Shown in pieces: positions 33,924-43,305 of a stretch of 64,000 bases of DNA. Made by a program: the position numbers and the translations under genes. The stretch lies in contig NZ_PDJV01000013.1 in the NCBI RefSeq assembly GCF_004116465.1, positions 1-64,000 on the forward strand, read 5' to 3'. This DNA comes from Arcobacter sp. F2176. GTDB taxonomy: Bacteria > Campylobacterota > Campylobacteria > Campylobacterales > Arcobacteraceae. How positions within the stretch are numbered: position 1 is the first letter of the stretch; every line of letters starts with the position of its first letter. Below the pieces are notes generated by a model. It saw only the letters and a program-made list of their open reading frames with translations, did not search any database and was not told where the DNA came from.

Positions 33924-34151
33924 ATGCCTTACAAAAGTATTAATCAATTACCAAAACAAGTAAAAGACAATCTACCAAAGCATGCACAAGAAATATATAA
34001 AGAAGCATATAATAGTGCTTGGGAAGAATACAAAAACCCAAAAGATAGAAAAGATGATAGTTCAAGAGAAGAAGTTTCTCATAAAGTTGCTTGGGCAGCA
34101 GTGAAAACTACATATGAAAAAAATGATGAAGATAACTGGATTAAAAAATAA
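33924..34151 (+). CDS. chaB: ChaB-family protein
   Basis: A 75-aa protein, MPYKSINQLPKQVKDNLP then HAQEIYKEAYNSAWEEYKNP, the ChaB signature. It was first named as a cation-transport regulator in E. coli, but its true role is unclear. I set the start at ATG 33924, where GGAG at 33915-33918 is well placed, not at the GTG at 33918, which overlaps that binding site. It sits with other small stress-type genes. Confidence 0.85.
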   Translation: MPYKSINQLPKQVKDNLPKHAQEIYKEAYNSAWEEYKNPKDRKDDSSREEVSHKVAWAAVKTTYEKNDEDNWIKK

Positions 34152-34161
34152 AAAAGTAAAG

Positions 34162-34196
34162 AATTGATATAGTTTACTTTCTATATCAATTTTTTA
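34162..34196 (+). terminator. Rho-independent terminator after chaB
   Basis: Perfect 11-bp stem (AATTGATATAG at 34162-34172, complement at 34181-34191), 8-base loop and a T-run. Confidence 0.85.
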
Positions 34197-34215
34197 ATAT
34201 CCAAGGAACTTAATA

Positions 34216-35265
34216 ATGAATGACAAACACCCAAATAAACTCCAACAAGCTTTTATACTACTTTTACTATTTATAGTTTTAATGGGTTTTATTGGAATGA
34301 TTAAAGAGTTTCTAATAGCTCTTGTTCTTGCTGCAATTTTTTCAGGCTTACTTTATCCTCTTTATCAAAAAGTTCTTTTTTATTTCAAAAATAAATCTAT
34401 TTTGGCTGCATCTACTGTACTAATCATATCTATTCTAGCCGTAGGTTTTCCCTTGGCAGTTCTTACAGGTATGGTCACAAATGAAGCAATACAATTTAGT
34501 GAAAAGACAAGTCCCTTAGTAAAAGAATTATTAAAAGAAGATTTTTCACTAAGTCAACAACTTCCTACTTGGTTACCATTACAAGACAAATTTGATTCTT
34601 TAAATGAGACTCTTCTCAAAAAAGCCTCTGAAGCAACTAATGCAATAGGAAGTTGGTTGGTTTCAAGTTTATCTAGTGCAACTAAAGGAACTCTTGGGTT
34701 TTTTATGAGTTTATTTATTATGTTTTATGCTATGTTTTACTTTTTGATAAATGGAGAAAAATTATTAAATTCTCTATCTTCTTTACTTCCTCTTTCAAAA
34801 AAAGATTATGATGAACTTATATATCGTGGGTTAACAGTAACTAAAGCATCCCTTAAAGGTATAGTTATAATTGGACTTATTCAAGGCCTATTGGTAGGAG
34901 TTGCATTTTGGGTTATAGGACTTAATGGACCAGTATTTTGGGGAAGTGTAGTTTTTCTTCTTTCTGCTGTTCCTGGATTAGGGGCACCTGTAGTGTGGTT
35001 GCCAGCAGTAGTATATCTTATGTTTACAGGTAGTATTGGATGGGGAATTGCTCTTATTATATGGGGAATAGTATTCGTAGGATTAGTGGATAATCTTCTT
35101 CGACCATGGATTGTTGGAAATGATGCAAAATTGCCCGATCTTGTTATCCTCGTATCAATTCTTGGAGGAATAATATCTTTTGGACCTATAGGTATTATAA
35201 TAGGGCCAGTAATAGCAGCTCTTTTAGATACAGTATTAAATATTTATAAAAAGAGTTTTAAATAA
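34216..35265 (+). CDS. AI-2E (PerM/YdiK) family transporter
   Basis: A 349-aa inner membrane protein with about eight helices. It has the family lines LVLAAIFSGLLYPLYQKV, GLIQGLLVGVAFWVIGLN and VVFLLSAVPGLGAPVVWLP and the C-terminal LVILVSILGGIISFGPIGII. Members include the AI-2 exporter TqsA and Na+/H+ antiporters, so the substrate cannot be named. Its terminator overlaps the stop codon. Confidence 0.9.
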   Translation: MNDKHPNKLQQAFILLLLFIVLMGFIGMIKEFLIALVLAAIFSGLLYPLYQKVLFYFKNKSILAASTVLIISILAVGFPLAVLTGMVTNEAIQFSEKTSPLVKELLKEDFSLSQQLPTWLPLQDKFDSLNETLLKKASEATNAIGSWLVSSLSSATKGTLGFFMSLFIMFYAMFYFLINGEKLLNSLSSLLPLSKKDYDELIYRGLTVTKASLKGIVIIGLIQGLLVGVAFWVIGLNGPVFWGSVVFLLSAVPGLGAPVVWLPAVVYLMFTGSIGWGIALIIWGIVFVGLVDNLLRPWIVGNDAKLPDLVILVSILGGIISFGPIGIIIGPVIAALLDTVLNIYKKSFK

Positions 35266-35284
35266 ATATTTAAAACTCTTTTTA
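35251..35284. terminator. Bidirectional terminator
   Basis: A 13-bp perfect stem (AAGAGTTTTAAAT at 35251-35263, complement at 35268-35280) with a 4-base loop and T-run. It overlaps the end of the AI-2E gene and serves the converging dehydrogenase gene too. Confidence 0.85.
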
Positions 35285-35289
35285 TGAAG

Positions 35290-36174
35290 TTATCTTTTTA
35301 CTTCAACTTTTGACAATCTTTCATAATATCTAATTAATCCACCATGATCTAAATGATCTTCACCTTGAGCTTTCATAGCTTGCATGATTTCCATAACGGC
35401 CGCTGTTAAATGAATAGGAGCTCCTATCTCATGTGCTGTATCAAGTGCATTTTGTAAGTCCTTTATGTGTAAGTTGATTTTAAATCCTGGCTCAAATTTT
35501 CTATCCATAATTAAAGGAGCTTTTGCATCTAAAACAGTACTTCCAGCTAGCCCTCCCCTAATAGCTTCATAAACTAATTCAGGCTCAACACCTGCTTTTG
35601 TAGCTAATACTAAAGCCTCACACATACCAGCAATATTAAGAGCAACAATAATTTGATTTGCTAGTTTTGTCGTATTTCCAGCTCCTACTTTTCCAGTATA
35701 AACAACGGAACTTGCCATTGACATCATTAGTTCATAAAACTTATCAAATACCTCTTTTTTCCCACCAACCATAACAGATAGTGTTCCCTCTATTGCTTTT
35801 GGTTCTCCACCACTTACAGGTGCATCAAGTAGTTCAACACCTTTTTTTGAAAGTTGGGCTGAAATCTCTTGTGAAGCTAAAGGTGCAATTGAACTCATAT
35901 CAATAACAACAGTCCCTTCTTTTATACCATCAATAACTCCATTTTTTCCAAGAACAACTTCTTTTACTTGTGGAGAATTTGGTAACATTGTGATAAGAAC
36001 ATCAACTTGCTGTGCTACTTCTTTAGCACTTTGAGCACTTGAAGCGCCAAGAGCAACTAGTTCTTTAACAGATGCCTTACTTCTGTTTGTAACAACTAAA
36101 TCAAATCCTGCTTTTAATATATTTTTCGCCATAGGTTTTCCCATGATTCCAAGTCCTATAAATCCAACTTTCAT
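35290..36174 (-). CDS. Beta-hydroxyacid dehydrogenase (GarR/GlxR type)
   Basis: A 294-aa NAD(P)-dependent oxidoreductase of the 3-hydroxyisobutyrate/tartronate semialdehyde reductase family. The N-terminal Rossmann motif is GFIGLGIMGKPMAKN (4-18). The substrate motif is LLDAPVSGGEPKAIEGTLS and the catalytic lysine is in GAGNTTKLANQ. Tartronate semialdehyde (2-hydroxy-3-oxopropanoate) reductase is the closest match by eye, but related substrates are possible. It is transcribed alone. Confidence 0.85.
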   Translation of the reverse strand: MKVGFIGLGIMGKPMAKNILKAGFDLVVTNRSKASVKELVALGASSAQSAKEVAQQVDVLITMLPNSPQVKEVVLGKNGVIDGIKEGTVVIDMSSIAPLASQEISAQLSKKGVELLDAPVSGGEPKAIEGTLSVMVGGKKEVFDKFYELMMSMASSVVYTGKVGAGNTTKLANQIIVALNIAGMCEALVLATKAGVEPELVYEAIRGGLAGSTVLDAKAPLIMDRKFEPGFKINLHIKDLQNALDTAHEIGAPIHLTAAVMEIMQAMKAQGEDHLDHGGLIRYYERLSKVEVKR

Positions 36175-36324
36175 TTTAGCTCCTTTGCTTTATTAGGTAA
36201 TATTTCTGTCATTGTTTAAAAATGCTTTTAGTATTTCATTAGAATATTATAATATATTGATTTTTCTAATTATTAACTTAAGTATATTTCCCAATTGAGT
36301 AGGAGAAGACAAAAGAATAAAATT

Positions 36325-36744
36325 TTATACATACCACATTATTTGAGATAATAAAACTATAGTTATTACCAAAACAAAGGGTAAAGTATGACCTTTGAAA
36401 ACAAAAGGTTGAATACCAAAAAAAACTTGAAGAATGCCTCTTAAACCAAGCCAAAGACCCAAAATAGACTTTATTAAAAGTAGAATTTGAAAGTTAGAAA
36501 GTCCAGAATCTTCTATTACTCCAAAATTTATATATAATAAATATATCCCACTAATAACTGCAAAAACAAGTGCTTTAGGAACAAGAACTTTTGTAAAAGC
36601 TTTAAAATAGCCTCTAACTTCATCATATTTATCTTTTGACAAGACTTTTTGCATTCTCATTAGAATCAAATTATCAGTAAATAAAAAACCTGCGTATATA
36701 AGTACAGAAAAGATGTGAATTAGTTTAAAAATTAAATAAATCAT
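36325..36744 (-). CDS. Four-helix membrane protein, CopD/DUF2269-like
   Basis: A 139-aa integral membrane protein with four helices. It begins MIYLIFKLIHIFSVLIYAGF with a helix-borne histidine (H10), as in CopD/DUF2269-type proteins that may bind haem or copper. A second histidine (GHTLPF) lies before the last helix. The role is unknown. Confidence 0.65.
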   Translation of the reverse strand: MIYLIFKLIHIFSVLIYAGFLFTDNLILMRMQKVLSKDKYDEVRGYFKAFTKVLVPKALVFAVISGIYLLYINFGVIEDSGLSNFQILLLIKSILGLWLGLRGILQVFFGIQPFVFKGHTLPFVLVITIVLLSQIMWYV

Positions 36745-36852
36745 TTAATAATTCTATCTTCTTTTTTTATTTTTATTGTTGATTACGATCAAGTTAATTT
36801 AATTATTTTTGTTAGGAGAAGGAATAAAAGATACAAATTTATTTAAGGGAGT

Positions 36853-36884
36853 AAGCTACATAGTTTTAAGTTACTTTGTAGCTT
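36853..36884. terminator. Hairpin downstream of the nos cluster
   Basis: Stem AAGCTACA (36853-36860) with TGTAGCTT (36877-36884) and a 16-base loop, 13 bases past the last nos gene. A T-rich tail is present only on the plus strand, so it may act as an mRNA-end stabiliser for the nos transcript. Confidence 0.5.
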
Positions 36885-36896
36885 TTATTTATGAAT

Positions 36897-37388
36897 TTAT
36901 ATATCACCATTAAGCAATTCAATTAATCCTTTTGTTATTTCATTAAATTTTAAAATTCTTTTCCCATTATTTTCTTTTGCAAATTTTTGGGCTTGGGAAT
37001 AAAGTTCAAAAGCAGGTAAATCATCTCCCGCAGAAGATATTTTATTAGCACCATAAACATAATATGCTTTTTTTGCATCTATAGGTCTAAGATTAGCATA
37101 ATTTGTAACAACAAGCTCTTTTATTTGATTTTTATCTTTTATATTAGCAGCTGACCATTTTTCAGAGTCAAAATAAAAGTCAAACATTGACTTTGGACTT
37201 ACAAAATAAAATTCTTTCGACTCATTTGTTATAATTTTACTAACCCAACTTGGATTTTTGTAAACCAACATTTTTCTTACTAATCCTTTTGTCTCTTTAT
37301 TAAAATTCATAGCATTTTCACTTGCATTAAGTGTATATGTCATAATCATACAATTAAACAAACAAACAAATAACAATTTACTAAACAT
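36897..37388 (-). CDS. Second NosL-like periplasmic protein
   Basis: A 163-aa exported protein (signal peptide about 1-22, ending TLNAS). Its core, KEFYFVSPKSMFDFYFDSEK followed by DAKKAYYVYGANKISSAGDD and FAKENNGKRILKFNEITKGL, has the layout of NosL. The copper-binding CxxCxM motif of true NosL is missing and no lipobox cysteine is visible. It is the last gene of the nos cluster, 10 bp after nosY. A copper-handling or NosZ-maturation role is inferred from family and context. Confidence 0.7.
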   Translation of the reverse strand: MFSKLLFVCLFNCMIMTYTLNASENAMNFNKETKGLVRKMLVYKNPSWVSKIITNESKEFYFVSPKSMFDFYFDSEKWSAANIKDKNQIKELVVTNYANLRPIDAKKAYYVYGANKISSAGDDLPAFELYSQAQKFAKENNGKRILKFNEITKGLIELLNGDI

Positions 37389-37398
37389 AGAAATTCCT

Positions 37399-38226
37399 TT
37401 AAACTAAATCTTTTTTTGTAAAAATTACAAAACCTAAAAAAGCAAATACTAAACCCAAAAATAAAGGGTATAATATAGAAAATAAAACAAATATTTTTTG
37501 TGCAAATGTATCCAAAATATAATATGCGACAGGACCCATGACTGTAAGTTCTGGATCAAATAAAGAGATAGCAGCCACTCTAAAGATTTCCATAGGATTT
37601 AAAAGCGCAATTGCAATTATAAACCCCTCTTCAAACCTATTTTGCATCATCAATGATATAAGTGCTATATCAATAAAAGCTAATAAGAATATCCAAACAA
37701 AAAATGAAATTCCTAATGCAACTTCACTTGTTTTAACAAAAGAAGAGATAAAAAAAGCAATTCCAAGAAATGCTGAAGAAAGAGAGAAAAGTAATCCTGT
37801 GTATAAGAAAAAAATATCCCAAGGAATAGAAGCTCCAATACTCATCCCATAAACAATTGCAATTATCATAGCAAAAAATACAGGCAAGAATACAGTTACA
37901 AATCTTCCAATAATTTTCCCCCAATAATACTGTTTTAAAGAGATAGGGAAAGAAAGCATATATTCCAAAATATGAGTATCTCTATCTCCTGAAATTGAGC
38001 GAACAGTAGTAATAAGAATAAAAATAGGCAATATTACAATTGTTATTTGTATGTACATAAGAAGAAGTCTACTTAAGCCACTGAACCCCATAACTTGTGA
38101 TTGAGTTACTCCTGCAATAAAAAATAATGCTATCATTCCCCCAAAAACCAAAGTATAAACAATAAACCACTTTGCTCTAAGAGATTCTTTTAAATCAAGA
38201 TAAGCTATTAAAGCTAAATTTTTCAT
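37399..38226 (-). CDS. nosY: NosY, ABC-2 type permease
   Basis: A 275-aa membrane protein with six helices, starting MKNLALIAYLDLKESLRAKW, with LEYMLSFPISLKQYYWGKIIGRF in the cytoplasmic loop. It is the permease of the NosDFY complex that matures the copper sites of nitrous oxide reductase. Its first base overlaps the last base of nosL. Confidence 0.88.
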   Translation of the reverse strand: MKNLALIAYLDLKESLRAKWFIVYTLVFGGMIALFFIAGVTQSQVMGFSGLSRLLLMYIQITIVILPIFILITTVRSISGDRDTHILEYMLSFPISLKQYYWGKIIGRFVTVFLPVFFAMIIAIVYGMSIGASIPWDIFFLYTGLLFSLSSAFLGIAFFISSFVKTSEVALGISFFVWIFLLAFIDIALISLMMQNRFEEGFIIAIALLNPMEIFRVAAISLFDPELTVMGPVAYYILDTFAQKIFVLFSILYPLFLGLVFAFLGFVIFTKKDLV

Positions 38227-38678
38227 TATCTACCTCTTTCTATAACTCTTTTAGACATTTCAGCAAAATCAATTTTTTCTGAAGTTTCATCAGTAATTGA
38301 TTCTTTTTTATCATTAGCAGAAAAACCATACCCCATTGGTGTTTTATGAACAGTATCATAATATGATTTTTTTGCATTTATCCATTTACCAGTATTAACA
38401 TCAATTGTCCAAATTTTTGCACTATCTTTCCATGTAATATTATTTTCTTTGAACCATAAAATAGCACAACCTATATCATCAAATTTATACATATCCCCAT
38501 TTTCAGGATTTATAACTTGCACCGCATGTTTTCTTCCACTTATTACCATCTTACATCTATCACATACATCCCTATCCCAATGAATATCATGTGCTTCTTC
38601 AGAAACTCTTTTTTCACAAGCAGTAAATACCATCACTAAAGTAATCAATGCAATAAAATTAAAAATACTTTTTTTCAT
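38226..38678 (-). CDS. nosL: NosL, copper-binding lipoprotein
   Basis: A 150-aa lipoprotein with a lipobox VFTAC (C20) and the Cu(I)-binding motif CDRCKM (about 39-44). FDDIGCAILWFKEN and KKSYYDTVHKTPMGYGFSA complete the NosL pattern. It delivers copper for NosZ assembly. It overlaps nosF by 4 bases. In the Wolinella-type cluster nosL follows nosY; here it lies between nosF and nosY. Confidence 0.9.
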   Translation of the reverse strand: MKKSIFNFIALITLVMVFTACEKRVSEEAHDIHWDRDVCDRCKMVISGRKHAVQVINPENGDMYKFDDIGCAILWFKENNITWKDSAKIWTIDVNTGKWINAKKSYYDTVHKTPMGYGFSANDKKESITDETSEKIDFAEMSKRVIERGR

Positions 38679-39325
38679 AACAATTCCTTTATCTTATCAT
38701 CGGAAGTAATTCTCCCTAAATCCATATAAATTTGCCTATTTACAATCTCTTTTACCTCTTCTAACCTATGGGTTACAAAAAGAGAAATCTTATCTTTTTC
38801 ATTATCTTTTAACAATCTGTAAAAATCATCTCTTGCCTTTGGATCAAGGTTAGCCGTTGGTTCATCATAAATTATGATATCACTTTCTCTTGCTAAACTA
38901 ATTGCTATTAGCATTTTTTGTTTCATTCCGCCACTTAACTTAAAAAATGATTTATTTAAATTGCTTTTTATATCTAGTTTCATCTCATTTGCATAATACA
39001 AAATCAACTCTTTATCTACATTAGAACTAATTTGTATATATTTAATTAGTTCATCAAGATTTAATTTAATTGGAGGTGGCAATTGAGGAACAAAAGAAAT
39101 TACATCTAAAATTTCTGTTCTATTTTTAACTGGATTTTTTTCATTAATTAATACCTCTCCTGAACTTGGATGATAATATCCCATAATAGAACGTATAAGA
39201 GTTGTTTTTCCTGCTCCATTTGGTCCCATTAGTGCAATATGATCTTTTTTATTGAACTCTATATTCACATTATCTAAGGATAATTGTGAACCAAATTTTT
39301 TAGTTAAATTTGTTATTTTAATCAT
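38675..39325 (-). CDS. nosF: NosF, ABC transporter ATPase
   Basis: A 216-aa ATPase with Walker A GPNGAGKTTL (about 35-44), signature KLSGGMKQKM and Walker B IIIYDEPTANLD. It powers the NosDFY maturation complex. It is shorter than many NosF proteins (about 300 aa), as in other epsilonproteobacteria. Confidence 0.92.
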   Translation of the reverse strand: MIKITNLTKKFGSQLSLDNVNIEFNKKDHIALMGPNGAGKTTLIRSIMGYYHPSSGEVLINEKNPVKNRTEILDVISFVPQLPPPIKLNLDELIKYIQISSNVDKELILYYANEMKLDIKSNLNKSFFKLSGGMKQKMLIAISLARESDIIIYDEPTANLDPKARDDFYRLLKDNEKDKISLFVTHRLEEVKEIVNRQIYMDLGRITSDDKIKELL

Positions 39326-39326
39326 T

Positions 39327-40232
39327 TTATATTAAACCTTTCAATCTAAAATCAAATTTTAATGCATCAGAGTGACAGACATCAATACAACGTCCACAAA
39401 GAGTACAGTCAGCTCCTGCCACATATTGAGTTTTTATGCCTTTTTCTTTTCTTTCTTTGTCATATTTGGCTTTTGTTAAATCTAAAACTTGATTTTCAAA
39501 ACAAACATCATGACAGACCATACAATGGTCACAATTATCATTCCATTGAATTCTAAGAGTACTTACTTTTCCAATATACCCATATGTTGTTCCTATGGGA
39601 CAAATATAAGTACACCAAGCACGCCGAGAATAAAAAACTTCAATCAAAAACACTACAAAAACCCACGAGATTGCTAAGCTCCATCCATAAGTAATAAACC
39701 TACTTAATATTCCCACTACATTAAAAGTTTCAAAAACTAAATATCCACTTGAAAAAGCCATAACCATAAACATAATCCAAAATACATGTCTTATTTTATG
39801 ATTAAAACTTCTTCTTTTTATTAACTTCTTATTTACTAAATAATTATGTAGTTTTTCACTTATCTCGCTTAAAAGTCCATATGGGCATACCCAAGAACAA
39901 TATGTTCGTCCTCCAATAAATATATAAAATACTAATATTGTTGTAGTTCCAATAATTATATTTATTGGTAAATGATAAGTTGCTAGATACATTTGAATTG
40001 TAGTAAAAGGATCTATTAAATGAAATCCTAAAAACCTTGAACCATTTAATGTTCCTTCTAATGTTTGTATATCAATTGCAAATGATAAGAAAAAAAGTAG
40101 GTGTATAGCAATTACTACTATCCATCTTTTCATTCTATAAGAAAAATATCTTTCCCCCTCTTTTGTCTTATCAAAAAAAGTTGAAAAAAAAGTTGAATTA
40201 TTTATTGTCTCTTTATTATTCCATTTATCCAT
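39327..40232 (-). CDS. nosH: NosH, NapH-like membrane ferredoxin
   Basis: A 301-aa membrane protein with four helices, the NapH/NosR motifs YCSWVCPYGLLSE and WCTYICPIGTTYG, and two C-terminal [4Fe-4S] sites, CDHCMVCHDVC and CTLCGRCIDVCHSDAL. It is thought to pass electrons from menaquinol towards NosG and the cytochromes in epsilonproteobacterial N2O respiration. Confidence 0.9.
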   Translation of the reverse strand: MDKWNNKETINNSTFFSTFFDKTKEGERYFSYRMKRWIVVIAIHLLFFLSFAIDIQTLEGTLNGSRFLGFHLIDPFTTIQMYLATYHLPINIIIGTTTILVFYIFIGGRTYCSWVCPYGLLSEISEKLHNYLVNKKLIKRRSFNHKIRHVFWIMFMVMAFSSGYLVFETFNVVGILSRFITYGWSLAISWVFVVFLIEVFYSRRAWCTYICPIGTTYGYIGKVSTLRIQWNDNCDHCMVCHDVCFENQVLDLTKAKYDKERKEKGIKTQYVAGADCTLCGRCIDVCHSDALKFDFRLKGLI

Positions 40233-40253
40233 TTTTTTTCCTATAAGAATATA

Positions 40254-40742
40254 TTATTTACTTAAAGCTTCTTCTTTTGCTTTAAACTGCGAAATTTCTT
40301 TTGCGAAAGTTTTTAAATTCTCTTTAGAAAGATTTATTAATAAACCTTTCATCACAAGGTTATCTTTTCTTCCCGTTTTAAAATCAATTAATTTTTGAAA
40401 TAGCTCTTCTTCTGTTTGTCCAATTAAATTAGCTCCCATGAGTTTTTTGCCATTTTGCATTCCTGAGCCATCAATTCCATGGCAAGAAGAACATTTACTT
40501 TTATAATCATTACTAACTTCAAACTTAAGACTGTTTCCAGCTTTTTCTTTTAAAGCTTTTAATTTTTCTTGTTCAATATCTTTTTCTTTTTCTGGAGTAA
40601 TTTTTATCTTTTCTTGAAAGGTTTGTATATCTTCAATAATATGTCCTGCTTCTCCACCTTGAAATGCTGTTCCATTTTTATATGAAAATATCATCAAACC
40701 AATAATTATAAGCGTTGAAATTATTGCAATTATATTTTTCAT
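40254..40742 (-). CDS. nosC2: NosC2, membrane-anchored monohaem cytochrome c
   Basis: A 162-aa protein with an N-terminal anchor (IIAIISTLIIIGLMIFSY) and one haem site KCSSCHGIDGSG (about 82-93), with axial methionine candidates in KKLMGANL. It is probably an electron carrier to NosZ. It overlaps nosC1 by 4 bases. Confidence 0.88.
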   Translation of the reverse strand: MKNIIAIISTLIIIGLMIFSYKNGTAFQGGEAGHIIEDIQTFQEKIKITPEKEKDIEQEKLKALKEKAGNSLKFEVSNDYKSKCSSCHGIDGSGMQNGKKLMGANLIGQTEEELFQKLIDFKTGRKDNLVMKGLLINLSKENLKTFAKEISQFKAKEEALSK

Positions 40743-41341
40743 TTTAATTCCTTAACTTCTTTATTAAATCTATAAATTTCTTTTGAGATTTTTTTTATCT
40801 CATCTTCATCCATTTGGCTTACAAGTTCTGCCATAAGAACATTTGCATTTTTATTCTTTTTGAACTTCATAATACTATTAAAAATAGAATCATAATCTTT
40901 ATTTAATAATGATGGTCCAATTATTCCATTAGCATAATCATTATGACAAGAGGAACACTTAACAATAAAATCTTTACTAAGCTTTTTTACAAGCATTGAT
41001 ATTCTAACTTCATCATATGGAGTTTTTACATGCATATTTGCATCAACAATACTTCTAGGTTTTACTCTAATAGAAGCATCTTTATTCGCAGGTTGTGAGT
41101 TTTGTTCATATTCACTTTTTACATCATAATCCATATAATATGATTTATCTTCCATTCCTGTTTTTTCTTTTTGTGCAACTTTTATTTCTTTTATATTTTT
41201 ATTTTCTTCTATTTCTATTTTTAAAGGAGCTTGTGCCTTTACATTTTCATTTTCATTTTTAGTAACTTTTTCTTCTTCTTTATCAAAACAACCTAAAAAC
41301 AGAAAAGAAAGAGCTGTAAGCAACAATATTTTTTTTATCAT
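40739..41341 (-). CDS. nosC1: NosC1, lipoprotein monohaem cytochrome c
   Basis: A 200-aa lipoprotein (lipobox FLGC, C18) with a long charged linker and one haem site KCSSCHNDYANG (about 135-146). A role in electron transfer to NosZ is assigned by family and cluster position. It overlaps nosG and nosC2 by 4 bases each. Confidence 0.88.
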   Translation of the reverse strand: MIKKILLLTALSFLFLGCFDKEEEKVTKNENENVKAQAPLKIEIEENKNIKEIKVAQKEKTGMEDKSYYMDYDVKSEYEQNSQPANKDASIRVKPRSIVDANMHVKTPYDEVRISMLVKKLSKDFIVKCSSCHNDYANGIIGPSLLNKDYDSIFNSIMKFKKNKNANVLMAELVSQMDEDEIKKISKEIYRFNKEVKELK

Positions 41342-42081
41342 GATTTAATTCCTTTAATATAATAATCTTCATAAGACAATCTTGGTTTTACTACAATTGC
41401 AGGTTCATTTGCAGGGCATAATTCTTCACATACTCCACACCCAATACAGCCTTCATAAACTTCAGGTTTTTTTCCATTATCACTATTTATCATTGAAATT
41501 GCACCCAATGGATTAGAAATAGGACACATATCAGCACATATTGTGCACTGTTTACCTTCGAACTTATCTAATTTTATTAACATATCTTTTTCAAGTTTAG
41601 TTATATTATTTTGATTATTAGTAAAATCATGGATTCTCTTACTAAATCCACTTGGTACAGGAGTATTACTCAATGCTAAGCATTTATTAGGAAACTCTAA
41701 AACAGCTATTCCCATTTGCGCATCTTCTGCTTTTTCAACCTTATGATCTAATGCTCCACTGGGACAGGCAAGGACACAGGGAACAGCGCTACATGCATAA
41801 CAACCTCTTTCTCTTGGATCAATATAGGGAGTTCCAATTCCATGTCCTTTTATTAAATCAGAAAGTTTAATAGAGTGATATGGACAAACTTGCAAACATT
41901 GACCACATTTAATACATAAAGCCAAAAACTCTTTTTCTGTAACTGCACCAGGAGGTCTTAATCTCATCTCAGCTTGCAATAAATGTGGACTAATCACTAC
42001 TCCAGCACCAAAAGTTAAACCCAGTATTCCAAGTGTTGAAAACTTAATAAAATTTCTTCTATCTTTTTCTATATTTTTCAT
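41338..42081 (-). CDS. nosG: NosG, NapG-like periplasmic ferredoxin
   Basis: A 247-aa iron-sulfur protein with a Tat-type leader (DRRNFIKFSTLGILGL) and four [4Fe-4S] sites: CIKCGQCLQVCP, CYACSAVPCVLACP, CTICADMCP and CIGCGVCEELCP. It forms a quinol dehydrogenase with NosH. Confidence 0.9.
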   Translation of the reverse strand: MKNIEKDRRNFIKFSTLGILGLTFGAGVVISPHLLQAEMRLRPPGAVTEKEFLALCIKCGQCLQVCPYHSIKLSDLIKGHGIGTPYIDPRERGCYACSAVPCVLACPSGALDHKVEKAEDAQMGIAVLEFPNKCLALSNTPVPSGFSKRIHDFTNNQNNITKLEKDMLIKLDKFEGKQCTICADMCPISNPLGAISMINSDNGKKPEVYEGCIGCGVCEELCPANEPAIVVKPRLSYEDYYIKGIKS

Positions 42082-42091
42082 TATTGAATCC

Positions 42092-43303
42092 TCAAAATTT
42101 CAACTTAGGTTCTTTATCTTGCAATAAGAATATGGGTTCACTAAAAGGAGCTAACTTTGCTAGAAAGTTCAATAAAGAAATTACAGGAGAACCATAAAAG
42201 AACTTAACATCTGGATTATAAGACCAAAGTTGATCTGCATATTGAAAAACTTTATGGGGAGAATCTCCTATATTATCTTTATTTATATCAAAGCCTTCAT
42301 AGTTATCCCAATAATTCCCTACAATCACATTTTTATCCGTTTTTGAACCTCTACTATCATTTATTATATCCTCGATATTTCCTTGGATTGCATTCCCTTT
42401 TATGATATTATTTTCACTAATTGAATGAAAATGAATAGCTTCTGAATTGTATAAAATTTTATTATTTTCAATCCAGTTATTTGTATCTGGTTCAAAAGGC
42501 GATCTATCTATATATATACCTTGAGCACAATATAAAATAGTATTGTTTTTTATTATAAAATTTGAAACATCTTTAAGCCCAATACCCATACCTGTACTAC
42601 CTAATGAACTTTTTATAATATTGCCTGTTGCTATAGTATCTTGGCTATACATAAAAAATATACCTACAGAATTAAACTGATAAATATTATCTTTTACAAA
42701 GTTTTTCCCAGCATACATAAAATGTAAAGAGTATCTATTATACTCTCCAAAATTATTTGATATTTCATTCCCATGTGAATACCAAACGACCACATCTCTT
42801 GATTTAACAATTTTATTTTTTGTGATGATATTATCATTGGAATACCAAAGTCTAAGACCATCTCCTCTTAAACCTAAATCTAAATCTTTTGATGTAATAT
42901 AGTTATTTGATATTATTGAATTATTTGTCATTGAAACATCAATACCAAATAAAGAATCTCTTATAATGCAATTTGATATTTCAGACTGTCTTGAATTTGA
43001 TATTTTTATTCCTGCATCAAGACCTTCATGTCTATCTCCACTTCCTTGAATAGTAAGATTTTTCAAAGTTACAAAAGGACTTTTAATTTGAATAACAGTG
43101 CCTTTTCCAGCTCCATCGATAATTACATCATCTTCTTTTCCTATAATAGTTAAAGGTTTATTTATTATAATAGAACCTTTATATATACCTTTTGGTAATT
43201 TTAAGATAGAACCTACAGGTGCATTATCAATAGTCTCTTGTAATAAATTTGCTAACAAAAAATTAAAAAATATAAAACATAATACAAATATAATTCGTAA
43301 CAT
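42092..43303 (-). CDS. nosD: NosD, periplasmic copper-site maturation protein
   Basis: A 403-aa exported protein (signal peptide about 1-18) made of right-handed beta-helix (CASH/PbH1) repeats, e.g. VTLKNLTIQGSG, NSIISNNYIT, NIITKNKIV and NIIKGNAIQGN. NosD loads sulfide and copper in the NosDFY pathway. The late NVIVGNYWDNYEGFDINKD line is typical of the family. Confidence 0.92.
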   Translation of the reverse strand: MLRIIFVLCFIFFNFLLANLLQETIDNAPVGSILKLPKGIYKGSIIINKPLTIIGKEDDVIIDGAGKGTVIQIKSPFVTLKNLTIQGSGDRHEGLDAGIKISNSRQSEISNCIIRDSLFGIDVSMTNNSIISNNYITSKDLDLGLRGDGLRLWYSNDNIITKNKIVKSRDVVVWYSHGNEISNNFGEYNRYSLHFMYAGKNFVKDNIYQFNSVGIFFMYSQDTIATGNIIKSSLGSTGMGIGLKDVSNFIIKNNTILYCAQGIYIDRSPFEPDTNNWIENNKILYNSEAIHFHSISENNIIKGNAIQGNIEDIINDSRGSKTDKNVIVGNYWDNYEGFDINKDNIGDSPHKVFQYADQLWSYNPDVKFFYGSPVISLLNFLAKLAPFSEPIFLLQDKEPKLKF

Positions 43304-43305
43304 TT

